Shown: positions 45,785-54,157 of the stretch, in pieces | How positions within the stretch are numbered: the stretch's first letter is position 1 | Layout of the letters: each line of letters begins with the position of its first letter | Source: JACCXG01 sp963785755 | Lineage (GTDB): Bacteria > Acidobacteriota > Vicinamibacteria > Vicinamibacterales > 2-12-FULL-66-21 | Length of the DNA stretch: 64,000 nt | Assembly (NCBI GenBank): GCA_963785755.1 | Contig: CAWAXG010000037.1 | Location: 186,001 to 250,000 of the forward strand | Reading direction: 5' to 3' | Position numbers and translations under genes: made by a program | The notes under the pieces: generated by a model | What the model saw: the letters and a program-made list of their open reading frames with translations, nothing else | The model's database searches: none | Told to the model about the DNA's origin: nothing

Positions 45785-47665
45785 TCACTCGGGTTTCGGC
45801 AGAAACTCGACGGCCACCGCGAGCCGCTCGGTTTTGCCGTCCGGTGCCGGGCGCCACGTCACGTAGACCTGCATCGGTTGCTTCAGCGTGCCGCACCCGA
45901 TCTTCCCTGACAGATCCTCCCGATACGTGATGAATTCGACCTGCGCCATGGTCGGCGCCCGCGCGACCACGGGACCATCGGACGTGGTGACGTGGAACAC
46001 CACGGCGCGCCCGGAGCACTCGATGTTCTGAAGCGTGCCCTCGAAGCGCTGTTCTCCCTGCTCGAGCGTTCTGAACACATGCTGCACCGCGCCGGGCTGT
46101 GCAGCGCCGTCCGTCTGACGATCGCTTGATGCCGGCGCTGCAGCCGCGTCGCGGTCCGCCGCGGCGGCCGCAGCCGCTGCGCGCTGCGCCTGCTCGAGGC
46201 TCTGCAACGCGCGCTGCGCCTCTTCCCGTACGTTCGGCGGGTGTCCGTTCCCGGTGAGCGTACGCAGCAGCGCGATGGCGGAAGGGTACGAGGACCGCTG
46301 TGCGTGAGCGCGCGCGTACAGAAACAGATAGTCCGTCCGCCCCGGCGAGAGCTTCAGCGCGCGCTGAAATGCCAGCATGGTCTGGTCCGAGGGCCTTTCC
46401 CCCTTCAGGAGCTCCAGCGTCAGCGTACGCGCCAGCATGTTCGGGATTTCCCGTCCGCTTTTGGCGGCGACCTGGAAGAAGCGTTTGACGGTCGCTTCGT
46501 CTGCCGCCTGGGCAGAGCCGCGCCGGTTCTCAATCGCCTCAGCGAGCGTCGAGCCCGCGAGATACGCGAGCAGCCAGTCGTCCGCCGGATCGAGGCCGGA
46601 CAGCCGCTTCGTCGCGCTGTCGTCAGCGCGCGTCGACTCGAGCAGCCCCCGGACGAGGTTGACCCACGGCCGGTTCGCGTCTGCCGGCGGCAGCCCGTCG
46701 AGCCGCTGCAATGCCTCGTCGTTCCGCTGCTGCTGCACGAGGAAATTCGCGAGCACGGCTTCGGCGTCAGCCGGATGCATCGGCGTCACGGCGGCGTTGT
46801 CGAACGTGCCGAGCTTCTCGGGAAACTTGACGCGATACGCAGTGAAAGCGCTTCTGCCGGTGTACTCGTTCAGCTCCCGATCCATCCGGTCCGCGCCGAA
46901 TGCCCCCTGCCACGCGTCCAGCTCCGGGGTTCCCGACGCGAGCCGGTCGAGATACGCGGCGAGCTTGTCCCGGCGCGGCGGCTGGCCCAGAAGAATCAGG
47001 TGCGTGAGCCCCCAGGACTGCGCGTAGAACGTCGATCGGCGCTCCCCTTCGTTGTAGAGCGGCGAGTCCTGCTTGATCTTCAGGAGCTCCTCGAGCGGAA
47101 GCAGGCGCTGCCCGTTGAGCAGCTGGACGTGGCCCGGCACGGCCTTCCCGATCAGCACTTCCCGGCCGTCCGGCGTCACGTCGAGTGTGCTGTGGAACTC
47201 CGCCAGCCCCTCGTTCAGCCACACCGGGACAACGTCCGAGATGTTCGAGATGAGCAGGTGCGCGTACTCATGGAACACCCCGCGCATCGCGTTCTCGTTG
47301 AGGTCCCGGACGATCGCGATGTAATTCGCATCCTGCCGCGGCATGAACAGCCCGGTCATCCCGACAGGCTTGCCGTTCTGGCGACGCTTGAACGGCGTGA
47401 ACGCGTTGTCCGACGGGAACACCATCACCACGGTCGGTACGGCTGTGGCCGTCGCGGCCGGTGTCAGCACCTGGCTCAATGTTTCGCGGAACGCTTCGAA
47501 CCTGCGCGCGATGTTCTTGAGATCGCCCGCACCGACGTCGCCGACGACCACGAAGTTCGGACTGTCGAGTCGCTTCCATTCCGCGGCGGCGGGCGCGGCG
47601 AGCGCACCAGTCAGGACGACGGCGGTGATGCAAAGAGAGGCGAACACTCGCTGCAGACGGACCAT
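45785..47665 (-). CDS. Secreted DUF1570-like metallopeptidase with TPR region
   Basis: 626 residues. Signal peptide (MVRLQRVFASLCITAVVLTG). The domain starting WKRLDSPNFVVVGDVGAGDL resembles DUF1570 proteins; the zinc motif HEYAHLL is at residues 132-138 with WLNEGLAEF as the downstream Glu ligand. Residues about 280-480 are helical repeats of TPR type (AEAVLANFLVQQQRNDEALQ, QRALKLSPGRTDYLFLYARA). The last 90 residues form a beta-rich domain. Frame intact. Substrate unknown; gluzincin activity is inferred from motifs. Confidence 0.82.
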   Translation of the reverse strand: MVRLQRVFASLCITAVVLTGALAAPAAAEWKRLDSPNFVVVGDVGAGDLKNIARRFEAFRETLSQVLTPAATATAVPTVVMVFPSDNAFTPFKRRQNGKPVGMTGLFMPRQDANYIAIVRDLNENAMRGVFHEYAHLLISNISDVVPVWLNEGLAEFHSTLDVTPDGREVLIGKAVPGHVQLLNGQRLLPLEELLKIKQDSPLYNEGERRSTFYAQSWGLTHLILLGQPPRRDKLAAYLDRLASGTPELDAWQGAFGADRMDRELNEYTGRSAFTAYRVKFPEKLGTFDNAAVTPMHPADAEAVLANFLVQQQRNDEALQRLDGLPPADANRPWVNLVRGLLESTRADDSATKRLSGLDPADDWLLAYLAGSTLAEAIENRRGSAQAADEATVKRFFQVAAKSGREIPNMLARTLTLELLKGERPSDQTMLAFQRALKLSPGRTDYLFLYARAHAQRSSYPSAIALLRTLTGNGHPPNVREEAQRALQSLEQAQRAAAAAAAADRDAAAAPASSDRQTDGAAQPGAVQHVFRTLEQGEQRFEGTLQNIECSGRAVVFHVTTSDGPVVARAPTMAQVEFITYREDLSGKIGCGTLKQPMQVYVTWRPAPDGKTERLAVAVEFLPKPE

Positions 47666-47760
47666 GGCGCACGCTCCGGAGCCGAAGAGTCGGACGGTTG
47701 GCGAGAAGCGTCGTCAGTGTCGCCGCCGCCACAGGAGGTGTCAAGTCGCTACTGCGTCGT

Positions 47761-47855
47761 CGGGATCGGCGATCGGCGATGGGGATCGAAAGCGTGATCG
47801 AAGGCCAATGCCCCAGTTCGATCCCCGATCCCTGATCCCCGATCCCCGATCCCGA
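47761..47855. repeat. GATC-rich short-unit repeats, second array
   Basis: Units GGGATCGGCGATCGGCGATG on the left and ATCCCCGATCCCTGATCCCC on the right form an inverted pair. It lies in the 347-bp gap 47666-48012 between the peptidase gene and the BON lipoprotein gene. The rest of that gap shows no gene. Resembles the array at 45688. Confidence 0.65.
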
Positions 47856-48012
47856 CGTGTTTCTCCCCGATACACCCCGGCAATACCTCCTGCTCGTCCA
47901 TCCGTGGTTGGCACACGTGGTGCTCTATCTCCGAGGAACGACCAAGTCGGTCCGCCAGGCACGCCGTGCGCGCGCCGATGGGGCGGCCGCACCTCACGGT
48001 CGGGGAGGATGT

Positions 48013-48537
48013 ATGAAGAAGTTTCTTCAGACGTTACCAGTGATAGGTCTGATCGGTGTGTCGTCACTTATCGTCGGCTGTGCGGAGCGGGGCGAGACAA
48101 ATTACCAGGCCAAAGTCAACGACGAGCTCAAAGCGGCGAAGCTGGACGACGTGAGAGCGGATTGGAAGGCTGATGAGAAGACGCTTCACCTCAAGGGGGA
48201 AGTGGAGCGCGCTGCCGACAAGGCCCGCGCGGAAGAGCTCGCCAAACAGGCGGTCGGCACGAGCGGTCGCGTGGTGAACGAGGTGACGGTCGAGGGCACC
48301 AACGCCGAGGCCATGGACGATCAGCTCGAAGAGCAGCTCGATCGCTCGTTCAAGGAAGACGACGAGTGGGACAAGGACAAGCTCGATCTGACGTTCGATG
48401 CAAAGGCCGGGGTCGTGACGATCACCGGCGACGCGCCGTCGGAGGCTCTCAAGAAGCGCGTCGAAGAAAAGGTCAAATCGATTGAAGGCGTGAAAGACGT
48501 CGTCAATAACCTCGAAGTCAAGGCAGAGAAAAAGTAA
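48013..48537 (+). CDS. BON-domain lipoprotein
   Basis: 174 residues from ATG 48013 (GGGGAGGAT upstream). Lipobox VSSLIVGCAERG, then two BON domains: ADWKADEKTLHLKGEVERAA with GRVVNEVTVEG, and LTFDAKAGVVTITGDAPSEA with GVKDVVNNLEVKAEKK. Acidic, highly charged linker in between. Probably outer-membrane or periplasmic, of the OsmY/DolP kind. Followed by a strong hairpin. Confidence 0.9.
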   Translation: MKKFLQTLPVIGLIGVSSLIVGCAERGETNYQAKVNDELKAAKLDDVRADWKADEKTLHLKGEVERAADKARAEELAKQAVGTSGRVVNEVTVEGTNAEAMDDQLEEQLDRSFKEDDEWDKDKLDLTFDAKAGVVTITGDAPSEALKKRVEEKVKSIEGVKDVVNNLEVKAEKK

Positions 48538-48550
48538 CGCGTGGGCGTGA

Positions 48551-48580
48551 TCACCTCGGGCTCGACCGGGCCCGAGGTGA
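48551..48580 (+). terminator. Hairpin after the BON gene
   Basis: TCACCTCGGGC and GCCCGAGGTGA form an 11-pair perfect stem with an eight-base loop, 13 bp after the stop codon. No T-run follows, so it may terminate weakly or protect the mRNA 3' end. Confidence 0.6.
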
Positions 48581-48646
48581 GTCCCTTCGAACCCTCCTCA
48601 CGGTTTGGAAGTGTGAGGCGGAAAACAGGTTCTCCAGCCCCACAGG

Positions 48647-49288
48647 TCAGGATGACGGCGGAGCCGCGATCGCGGCGCGGATCCGCTCCGCCGCATATCG
48701 ATTCAGCACAGTCCCGGACTCGTCACTCTCGCGCAGCTGCCCGTCGATGACCAGCATCGCGACGCCATGGGTCACCGACCAGACGAACCGCGCCAGCATG
48801 AGAGGGTCGTCGGCGCGCACCTGCCCGTCGCGCTGCTGTTCCACCAGCGCGTCCACCAGCGCCTGGAACGCGGCCTTCGCCTCCTCGATCAGCTCCGGAT
48901 CGCGCGCGCCCGACTCGACGAAGCGGCCGAACATCACCCGGTAATGCGCCGGATGCGCGACGGCGAACTGCAAGTAGGCTTCGCCCATCGCCTCGAAGCC
49001 GGCCCGGCCGCGGCCTTTCCGTTCCCACGCGTCGACGAGCGCCAGCCGTAGTGTTCTGAAGCCCTCCCGGGCGACCGCGGCGACCAGCGCCTGCTTGTCG
49101 GAAAAGTGACGGTAGAGGGCCGTCCGCGAGACGCCCAGCGCGTCGCCGACGCCGCGGAGCGTGAGTCCCTCCACGCCGAGCCTGTCGATCGTGCGCAGCG
49201 CCTGATCGATGAGGGCGCGGCGGAGGTCGCCATGATGGTACTGACCGGCTCGCTTCTTCCGCGGCCGCCTCATCGGGGAACTGACCAT
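48647..49288 (-). CDS. TetR-family repressor
   Basis: 213 residues. N-terminal HTH RRALIDQALRTIDRLGVEGL with TLRGVGDALGVSRTALYRHF is textbook TetR. The ligand domain fits the TetR_C_33-like type (YLQFAVAHPAHYRVMFGRFV). It is divergent from the membrane-protein pair; a perfect palindrome lies in the shared 95-bp promoter region, so it probably represses both itself and the pair. Confidence 0.9.
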   Translation of the reverse strand: MVSSPMRRPRKKRAGQYHHGDLRRALIDQALRTIDRLGVEGLTLRGVGDALGVSRTALYRHFSDKQALVAAVAREGFRTLRLALVDAWERKGRGRAGFEAMGEAYLQFAVAHPAHYRVMFGRFVESGARDPELIEEAKAAFQALVDALVEQQRDGQVRADDPLMLARFVWSVTHGVAMLVIDGQLRESDESGTVLNRYAAERIRAAIAAPPSS

Positions 49289-49310
49289 GCGAAGGTATCG
49301 TAACTGTTGA

Positions 49311-49341
49311 TGTTGACATCGTCAACACTGCAATCTATCCT
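49311..49341 (+). promoter_or_regulatory. Promoter of 49384 gene with overlapping TetR operator
   Basis: TTGACA at 49313-49318, 17 bp, then TATCCT at 49336-49341. The palindrome TGTTGACATCGTCAACA (7-3-7, 49311-49327) covers the -35 box. A further TGTTGACA half-site lies at 49345-49352. Confidence 0.65.
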
Positions 49342-49383
49342 GAATGTTGACAGTGATTACATCTCGGCCAAGGAGAGTTCACC

Positions 49384-50319
49384 ATGTTCAAGCGATTGTG
49401 GCAGACCAGTCCCGAGCTCATCGCCACCGCTGCCCTGATGCTGATCGTGCTCGCCGGCGCCATCGTCGGGCTGGCGGTGGACCCGACGGTCATCACCGGC
49501 GCGCCGGCCTGGCTCAAGCCGGCCAAGTTCGCCGCGTCCATCACGATTTACACGGTCACGCTGGCGTGGATCTTCACGTTCATTCCGGATTGGACCCGCA
49601 CCCGGCGCGTGGTCGGCTGGGTCACCGCGATCGCGATGGTCATCGAGATCGTCATCATCAGCACCCAGGCCTGGCGCGGGACGACGAGCCATTTCAACGT
49701 CGGGACGGTGATTGACGGCGTGCTGTTCACGATCATGGGGGCGGCGATCGTCCTCCAGACGTTGTCCAGCATTGCCGTCGCGGTCGCGCTCTGGCGGCAG
49801 CGTTTCGCGGACATGTCACGTGGCTGGGCGCTGCGGCTCGGGATGGTGATCACCATCGTCGGCGCGTTCACCGGTGGGTTGATGACGCGGCCCACCGCGG
49901 CGCAGCTCGAAGCCGCGCGCGCCGGTGAGCGGATGACCATCGCCGGTGCGCACACCGTTGGCGGGCCGGACGGCGGTCCGGGCCTGGTCGGCACCGGCTG
50001 GAGCACGGAGCACGGCGACGTGCGAGTGGCGCACTTCGTCGGGCTGCACGCGATCCAGGCGCTCTCGCTCCTCGCGCTTCTGGTCGGGCGGAGGCGGCTG
50101 CAGCAGGAGGCGCGCGTCCGTTTCGTGCTCACCGCCGCCGCGAGCTATGCGGCCCTTTACGTGATTCTGTTGATCCAGGCGTGCCGCGGTGTTCCACTCG
50201 TCGCGCCGGATGCGATGACCGTCATGCAGCTTGGTGCGTGGGCGGTCGCCACGGCAATGGCCGCCGCGGTCGCGTTGTTCGCGGGCGCTCACGCCGCGCG
50301 ACACACCGCAGCGATATGA
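49384..50319 (+). CDS. Polytopic membrane protein of unknown function
   Basis: 311 residues with about eight hydrophobic segments (LIATAALMLIVLAGAIVGLA, AASITIYTVTLAWIFTFI, VVGWVTAIAMVIEIVIIS, VLFTIMGAAIVLQTLSSIAV, YAALYVILLIQACRGVPLVA). Conserved-looking polar motif HFVGLHAIQALSLLA. No known transporter signature. AAGGAG precedes ATG 49384. Under control of the divergent TetR gene; the next gene follows after 10 bp. Confidence 0.7.
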   Translation: MFKRLWQTSPELIATAALMLIVLAGAIVGLAVDPTVITGAPAWLKPAKFAASITIYTVTLAWIFTFIPDWTRTRRVVGWVTAIAMVIEIVIISTQAWRGTTSHFNVGTVIDGVLFTIMGAAIVLQTLSSIAVAVALWRQRFADMSRGWALRLGMVITIVGAFTGGLMTRPTAAQLEAARAGERMTIAGAHTVGGPDGGPGLVGTGWSTEHGDVRVAHFVGLHAIQALSLLALLVGRRRLQQEARVRFVLTAAASYAALYVILLIQACRGVPLVAPDAMTVMQLGAWAVATAMAAAVALFAGAHAARHTAAI

Positions 50320-50329
50320 GGGTTTCGTG

Positions 50330-50758
50330 ATGACAGCCGAACAGATGTTCTCGATCGCAAACCTGCTTTCCGTACTCTGCTGGATCCTCCTTGCGGTGCT
50401 GCCGAACCGCCGGTGGGTGACGGAGGTCGTGACCGGGAAGGCCGCGCCGGCGCTCTTCGCCGTGGCCTACATCGCGATTGTGGCCGCGGTGTTTCCGCGC
50501 GCGGCCGGGAGCTTCTCCACGCTCGCCGGCGTCATGCAACTGTTCGCGAATCCGTGGCTGCTCCTCGCCGGCTGGCTGCACTATCTCGCGTTCGACCTGC
50601 TGATCGGCACGTGGGAAGCGCGCGACAGCGTCGGGCGCGGCGTGCCGCGGTGGCTGCTCGTCCCGTGCCTGTTCCTGACGCTGATGTTCGGTCCGGCGGG
50701 ATGGCTCGCTTACAGGGTCGTGAGGATGGGATATGGACCGTCGTCAACGCGCGCGTGA
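50330..50758 (+). CDS. ABA4-like (DUF4281-type) membrane protein
   Basis: 142 residues. Four membrane helices: FSIANLLSVLCWILLAVL, PALFAVAYIAIVAAVF, NPWLLLAGWLHYLAFDLLIG and WLLVPCLFLTLMFGPAGWLA. The motif HYLAFDLLIGTWEARDS with the FGPAGWLAY end matches ABA4-like proteins, which in plants act in xanthophyll metabolism; the bacterial role is unknown. Same operon as 49384. Confidence 0.75.
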   Translation: MTAEQMFSIANLLSVLCWILLAVLPNRRWVTEVVTGKAAPALFAVAYIAIVAAVFPRAAGSFSTLAGVMQLFANPWLLLAGWLHYLAFDLLIGTWEARDSVGRGVPRWLLVPCLFLTLMFGPAGWLAYRVVRMGYGPSSTRA

Positions 50759-50887
50759 TGACGGTATGCGGCAGGCGTCGGTCCTGAAGGCACACGTGCC
50801 AGAGGGATGCACCTGAGGGGCCGATGGAGTTGACGGGCAGACCCAGCGCATCCATGGACCTCGCGTAGAATCGCGCTGACATCGGTA

Positions 50888-52423
50888 ATGAACCGCGATC
50901 GTCTTAAACCTCGCCGTTGCGCGCCCGTCGCGGCACACGTCTTCTTGGGGTTCGCCGTCTGCCTGGTGGCACTGGCATGTGCATGCAGCTCGCGGAGCAG
51001 CACCCCTCCGTCGGTACCCCTTCCACCACCGGCGACTCCACCACCACAGCCTTCAAGTCCGGTTGCCCGCGGCGCGGAGCCGCCACCATCATCGCCGGCG
51101 GCAACAGATCCACGTCCCGATCAGACCTCGCTCGACTGCGCCTTGATCGTCGAGCCGGGTGACTCCATCGCGACCGTTGCGCTCGTCGACCGAATCGATC
51201 CCTCGAACGCACCGCACCCGTCGAACGAGAGCGAGCGTTTACTGTTCCGGCAGCTGTACGAGACGCTGCTCCGAGTCGACTGCAAGGGACACGCCCGGCC
51301 TGGGCTCGCGGCATCCTGGCGGCTCGATGCGGAGGGCCGCAGCTGGATCGTCACCGTGCGGGAGAACGCCCGCTTCTCGGACGGCACCCCGGTCACACCC
51401 GCCGGCGTGCGCGCGAGCTGGACGCGTGACGGCGGCGGAGACGAGTTGCGCCCCGAGGTGAGTCGTCTCGTTCAATCGATCCTCCCCATCGACGAACGAA
51501 GCCTTGCGATCACGTTGAGGAGCCAACGCCCGGACGCGCCGCTGGCGCTCGCTCATGCCGATCTGGCAATTGCCCGGTTCACAGCAGATTCGCGCTGGCC
51601 GCTCGGCACACGCAGCGACGCCGCGGCACCAGAACGCCAGCCGTCCGCTCAATCTGCGATCACGCTCAACAGAGACAACCTCCCGTCCCTCCGGTTTGTC
51701 GTTGGTTCAGGGGACTCACGGGATCTTCTCGACAGTGGGGTCGACCTGCTGCTGACCCGCGATCCCGCGGCGCTCGATTACGCCGCCACGCTGCCGCAGT
51801 TCCAGTCCGTGCCACTGGAGTGGCAACGAGTCCACGTCCTCCTCACGCCCCGGCGCACGCGCGAGTCTCCCTCTCTGTCGGAGGAAGCGCGGCACATCCT
51901 CGCCAGGGATGCCGTTCGGGGCGAGGCGCGGGGGGCGATGGGGCCGTTCTGGTGGCAGGAGTTGCAGCACTGCAAGGTCGAGCCATCCGAGCCGCGAGCG
52001 CGATCCACACAGGCCCCGCGAATCGTCTACGACTCGGCCGACGCCGCTTCGCGGGATTTGGCCGAGCGCCTCGTCGGCCTGTCCCGTGGTCCAGGCGCCG
52101 CCGCAACAGCCATCCTCGATGTGCTGCTTCCGGATCGTCCGCGCGCGGGGATCCTGCACGCAGCCGCACTGACTGGCGAGTCCCTCGCCACGGCACGGCG
52201 GCGTGGAAACGATGCCGGTTACATCATCTCCCTCGACCGTCGTCCGCTCGACCCGTGCCGGGACATCCAGATGCTGATGGACAGTACTCGCTGGCTGCAT
52301 CCAGAGACGATCGTCCCCCTGGTCGAAACGCGGCTGCGAGCTGTTGTGCGGCGTACCAGAGGCGGCATCACCGCGGAATGGGACGGCGGATTGCTGATCG
52401 CAGGAGTGGGCGGCCCGAGATAA
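50888..52423 (+). CDS. Family 5 solute-binding lipoprotein (DppA/OppA-like)
   Basis: 511 residues. Signal with lipobox LVALACACS, then a 50-residue Pro/Ser-rich tether. The mature part has the SBP_bac_5 start RLLFRQLYETLLRVDCKGHA with RPGLAASWRLDAEGRSWIVT and VRENARFSDGTPVTPAGVRA. No OppBCDF genes follow; instead a histidine kinase starts three bases after its stop. This suggests a sensory rather than nutritional role, presenting a ligand to the kinase (inference). Confidence 0.82.
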   Translation: MNRDRLKPRRCAPVAAHVFLGFAVCLVALACACSSRSSTPPSVPLPPPATPPPQPSSPVARGAEPPPSSPAATDPRPDQTSLDCALIVEPGDSIATVALVDRIDPSNAPHPSNESERLLFRQLYETLLRVDCKGHARPGLAASWRLDAEGRSWIVTVRENARFSDGTPVTPAGVRASWTRDGGGDELRPEVSRLVQSILPIDERSLAITLRSQRPDAPLALAHADLAIARFTADSRWPLGTRSDAAAPERQPSAQSAITLNRDNLPSLRFVVGSGDSRDLLDSGVDLLLTRDPAALDYAATLPQFQSVPLEWQRVHVLLTPRRTRESPSLSEEARHILARDAVRGEARGAMGPFWWQELQHCKVEPSEPRARSTQAPRIVYDSADAASRDLAERLVGLSRGPGAAATAILDVLLPDRPRAGILHAAALTGESLATARRRGNDAGYIISLDRRPLDPCRDIQMLMDSTRWLHPETIVPLVETRLRAVVRRTRGGITAEWDGGLLIAGVGGPR

Positions 52424-52426
52424 GCG

Positions 52427-54157
52427 ATGAGCCTGCGGACACGTCTGCTTCTGGCCTTTGCTGCCGTCGTGCTGATCGCCATCGCCCTGCTGGTGTTCGG
52501 GTTGCGGCAGGAGATGGCGCGACGTCTTGCGCACGAGTACCAGTTTCGCGTCGACCGGGTGATCGAGGTCATTCGCGAAGATCTCGCTCGTGAGAGTGCA
52601 GCAATCGCCGAGCGGCTCGCGTCGCTCCAGAGTGCGCTCCTGAACGACAACCGGTTTCGCCTGGCCGCCGTTGCCGGCATCGAGTCGGAACGGGCGTATC
52701 TACTCGACTATGCCGCCACGGCAATGCGTCTCACCGGGTTGTCGATGCTCCAGATCCAGGATGGCGACGGCACGATCATCAGCTCCGGCCACTTCAGGAA
52801 CGAGCATGGCCGCGTCGAGGCCGGACTGGCGCCGGCGCTGACCGGCGCGCGCGGGCCTGCGTTCGTGGCGGCGCGCAGCGCCGACCGCGAGTTCCTCGCC
52901 CTGGCGCGTGCGCAATCGTTTCAGGCTGGTGGCCGGGCGTTCACAATCGTCGGTGGTATTGCGGTGGACGAACCGTTTCTCGGTCGGCTGGCCCGCGACC
53001 GGGCGATCGTCGTATCGCTCACTCATCCGCATGGACGCCTTGCAACTGTCCGGCAGCTCTCGAGTTCGCCATCACCGGGAAATGCCGGCGACACAGACGA
53101 TGCCGCCGTTGGCGAACTTCAGTTCCCCCTTATCCGAACCGGAGCCGGAACACCGGTTGAGATCGTGCAGGCACGGCTGCAGGTCACGCAGTCCTTGACG
53201 CCGCTCAGAGCGCTTCTGCGCAGTGTGGACTCCTGGTTTCTCCTGACTGCCGTGGCGACCGGCGTGACAGCGATACTGCTGGCCGTGTGGGTCTCGTCGC
53301 GAATCAGCAGACGGCTGAGCGCTCTCGCCGACAAGACAGCGGTGCTCGACCTCGATCGGCTCGACGTCGACTTCGACGCCGGCACCGACGAAGTCGGCAG
53401 ATTGTCGCGGCTGCTCGGTGACCTGGCCGCCCGCCTTCGGACGAGCACGGCTCGCGTGCGGGAAGCCGAGCGCCGCGCCACCGTGGGCGACCTCGCCCGT
53501 CAGATCAATCACGACATCAAGAACGGCCTGATTCCGCTGCGGAACGTGATGCGCCATCTCGCGCAAGTCGAACGGGACGAACCGGCGGCCCTTCCGGTGG
53601 TGTTCGCCGAGCGGCGGCAGACAATGGATTCGAGCATCGGGTATCTCGAGACGCTCGCCACCAGTTATCAACGGCTGTCGCGGCCGCTGGACCGCCGCCA
53701 ATGCGATCTGAACGTCCTGATCGCGGACGTCGTACGCGCCGCCGAGGCGCACGACCATGTCGAGTTCGGGACCGACCTGGCCATGAATCTCCCGTCTGTT
53801 GTGGGAGACCCGGTCGCGATCCGGCGTATCCTCGAGAATCTCACAGCGAATGCGGTGGACAGCCTGCAATCGAAGGCGGGCCGCGTCACCCTGTCGACGC
53901 ACGGGATAGATCGAGACGGTGAGCCGCCGGCAATCCGGGTGACTGTCGCCGACACCGGGCGAGGGATGACGGCCGAGGAAACTGGCCGCATCTTCAACGA
54001 TTTCTACACGACGAAGGAGGGCGGCACTGGCCTGGGCCTCTCCATCGTTCGCAGACTGGTGATGGACCTCAACGGCACGGTCGGCGTCGAGAGCGCACCT
54101 GGCAAAGGCACGCGCATTACCATCGAGATTCCGGCCGCCGGCCCGAAGCACACATGA
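52427..54157 (+). CDS. NtrB-type membrane sensor histidine kinase
   Basis: 576 residues. The first helix is LLLAFAAVVLIAIALLVFGL, a periplasmic sensor region spans about 35-270, and the second helix is WFLLTAVATGVTAILLAVWV with a HAMP-like segment. The H box is ARQINHDIKNGLIPLRNV near residue 362; ATP-binding boxes are ENLTANAVDSL, VTVADTGRGMT and GGTGLGLSIVRRLV. The stop overlaps the regulator ATG (ATGA). Partner of the sigma-54 activator downstream and probably of the binding protein upstream. Confidence 0.93.
   Translation: MSLRTRLLLAFAAVVLIAIALLVFGLRQEMARRLAHEYQFRVDRVIEVIREDLARESAAIAERLASLQSALLNDNRFRLAAVAGIESERAYLLDYAATAMRLTGLSMLQIQDGDGTIISSGHFRNEHGRVEAGLAPALTGARGPAFVAARSADREFLALARAQSFQAGGRAFTIVGGIAVDEPFLGRLARDRAIVVSLTHPHGRLATVRQLSSSPSPGNAGDTDDAAVGELQFPLIRTGAGTPVEIVQARLQVTQSLTPLRALLRSVDSWFLLTAVATGVTAILLAVWVSSRISRRLSALADKTAVLDLDRLDVDFDAGTDEVGRLSRLLGDLAARLRTSTARVREAERRATVGDLARQINHDIKNGLIPLRNVMRHLAQVERDEPAALPVVFAERRQTMDSSIGYLETLATSYQRLSRPLDRRQCDLNVLIADVVRAAEAHDHVEFGTDLAMNLPSVVGDPVAIRRILENLTANAVDSLQSKAGRVTLSTHGIDRDGEPPAIRVTVADTGRGMTAEETGRIFNDFYTTKEGGTGLGLSIVRRLVMDLNGTVGVESAPGKGTRITIEIPAAGPKHT

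Noticed and set aside
46241..47797. 518-codon open frame opposite the DUF1570-like gene
   Set aside because: Arg/Glu-rich shadow without signals; the minus-strand gene has a signal peptide and HEYAH motif.
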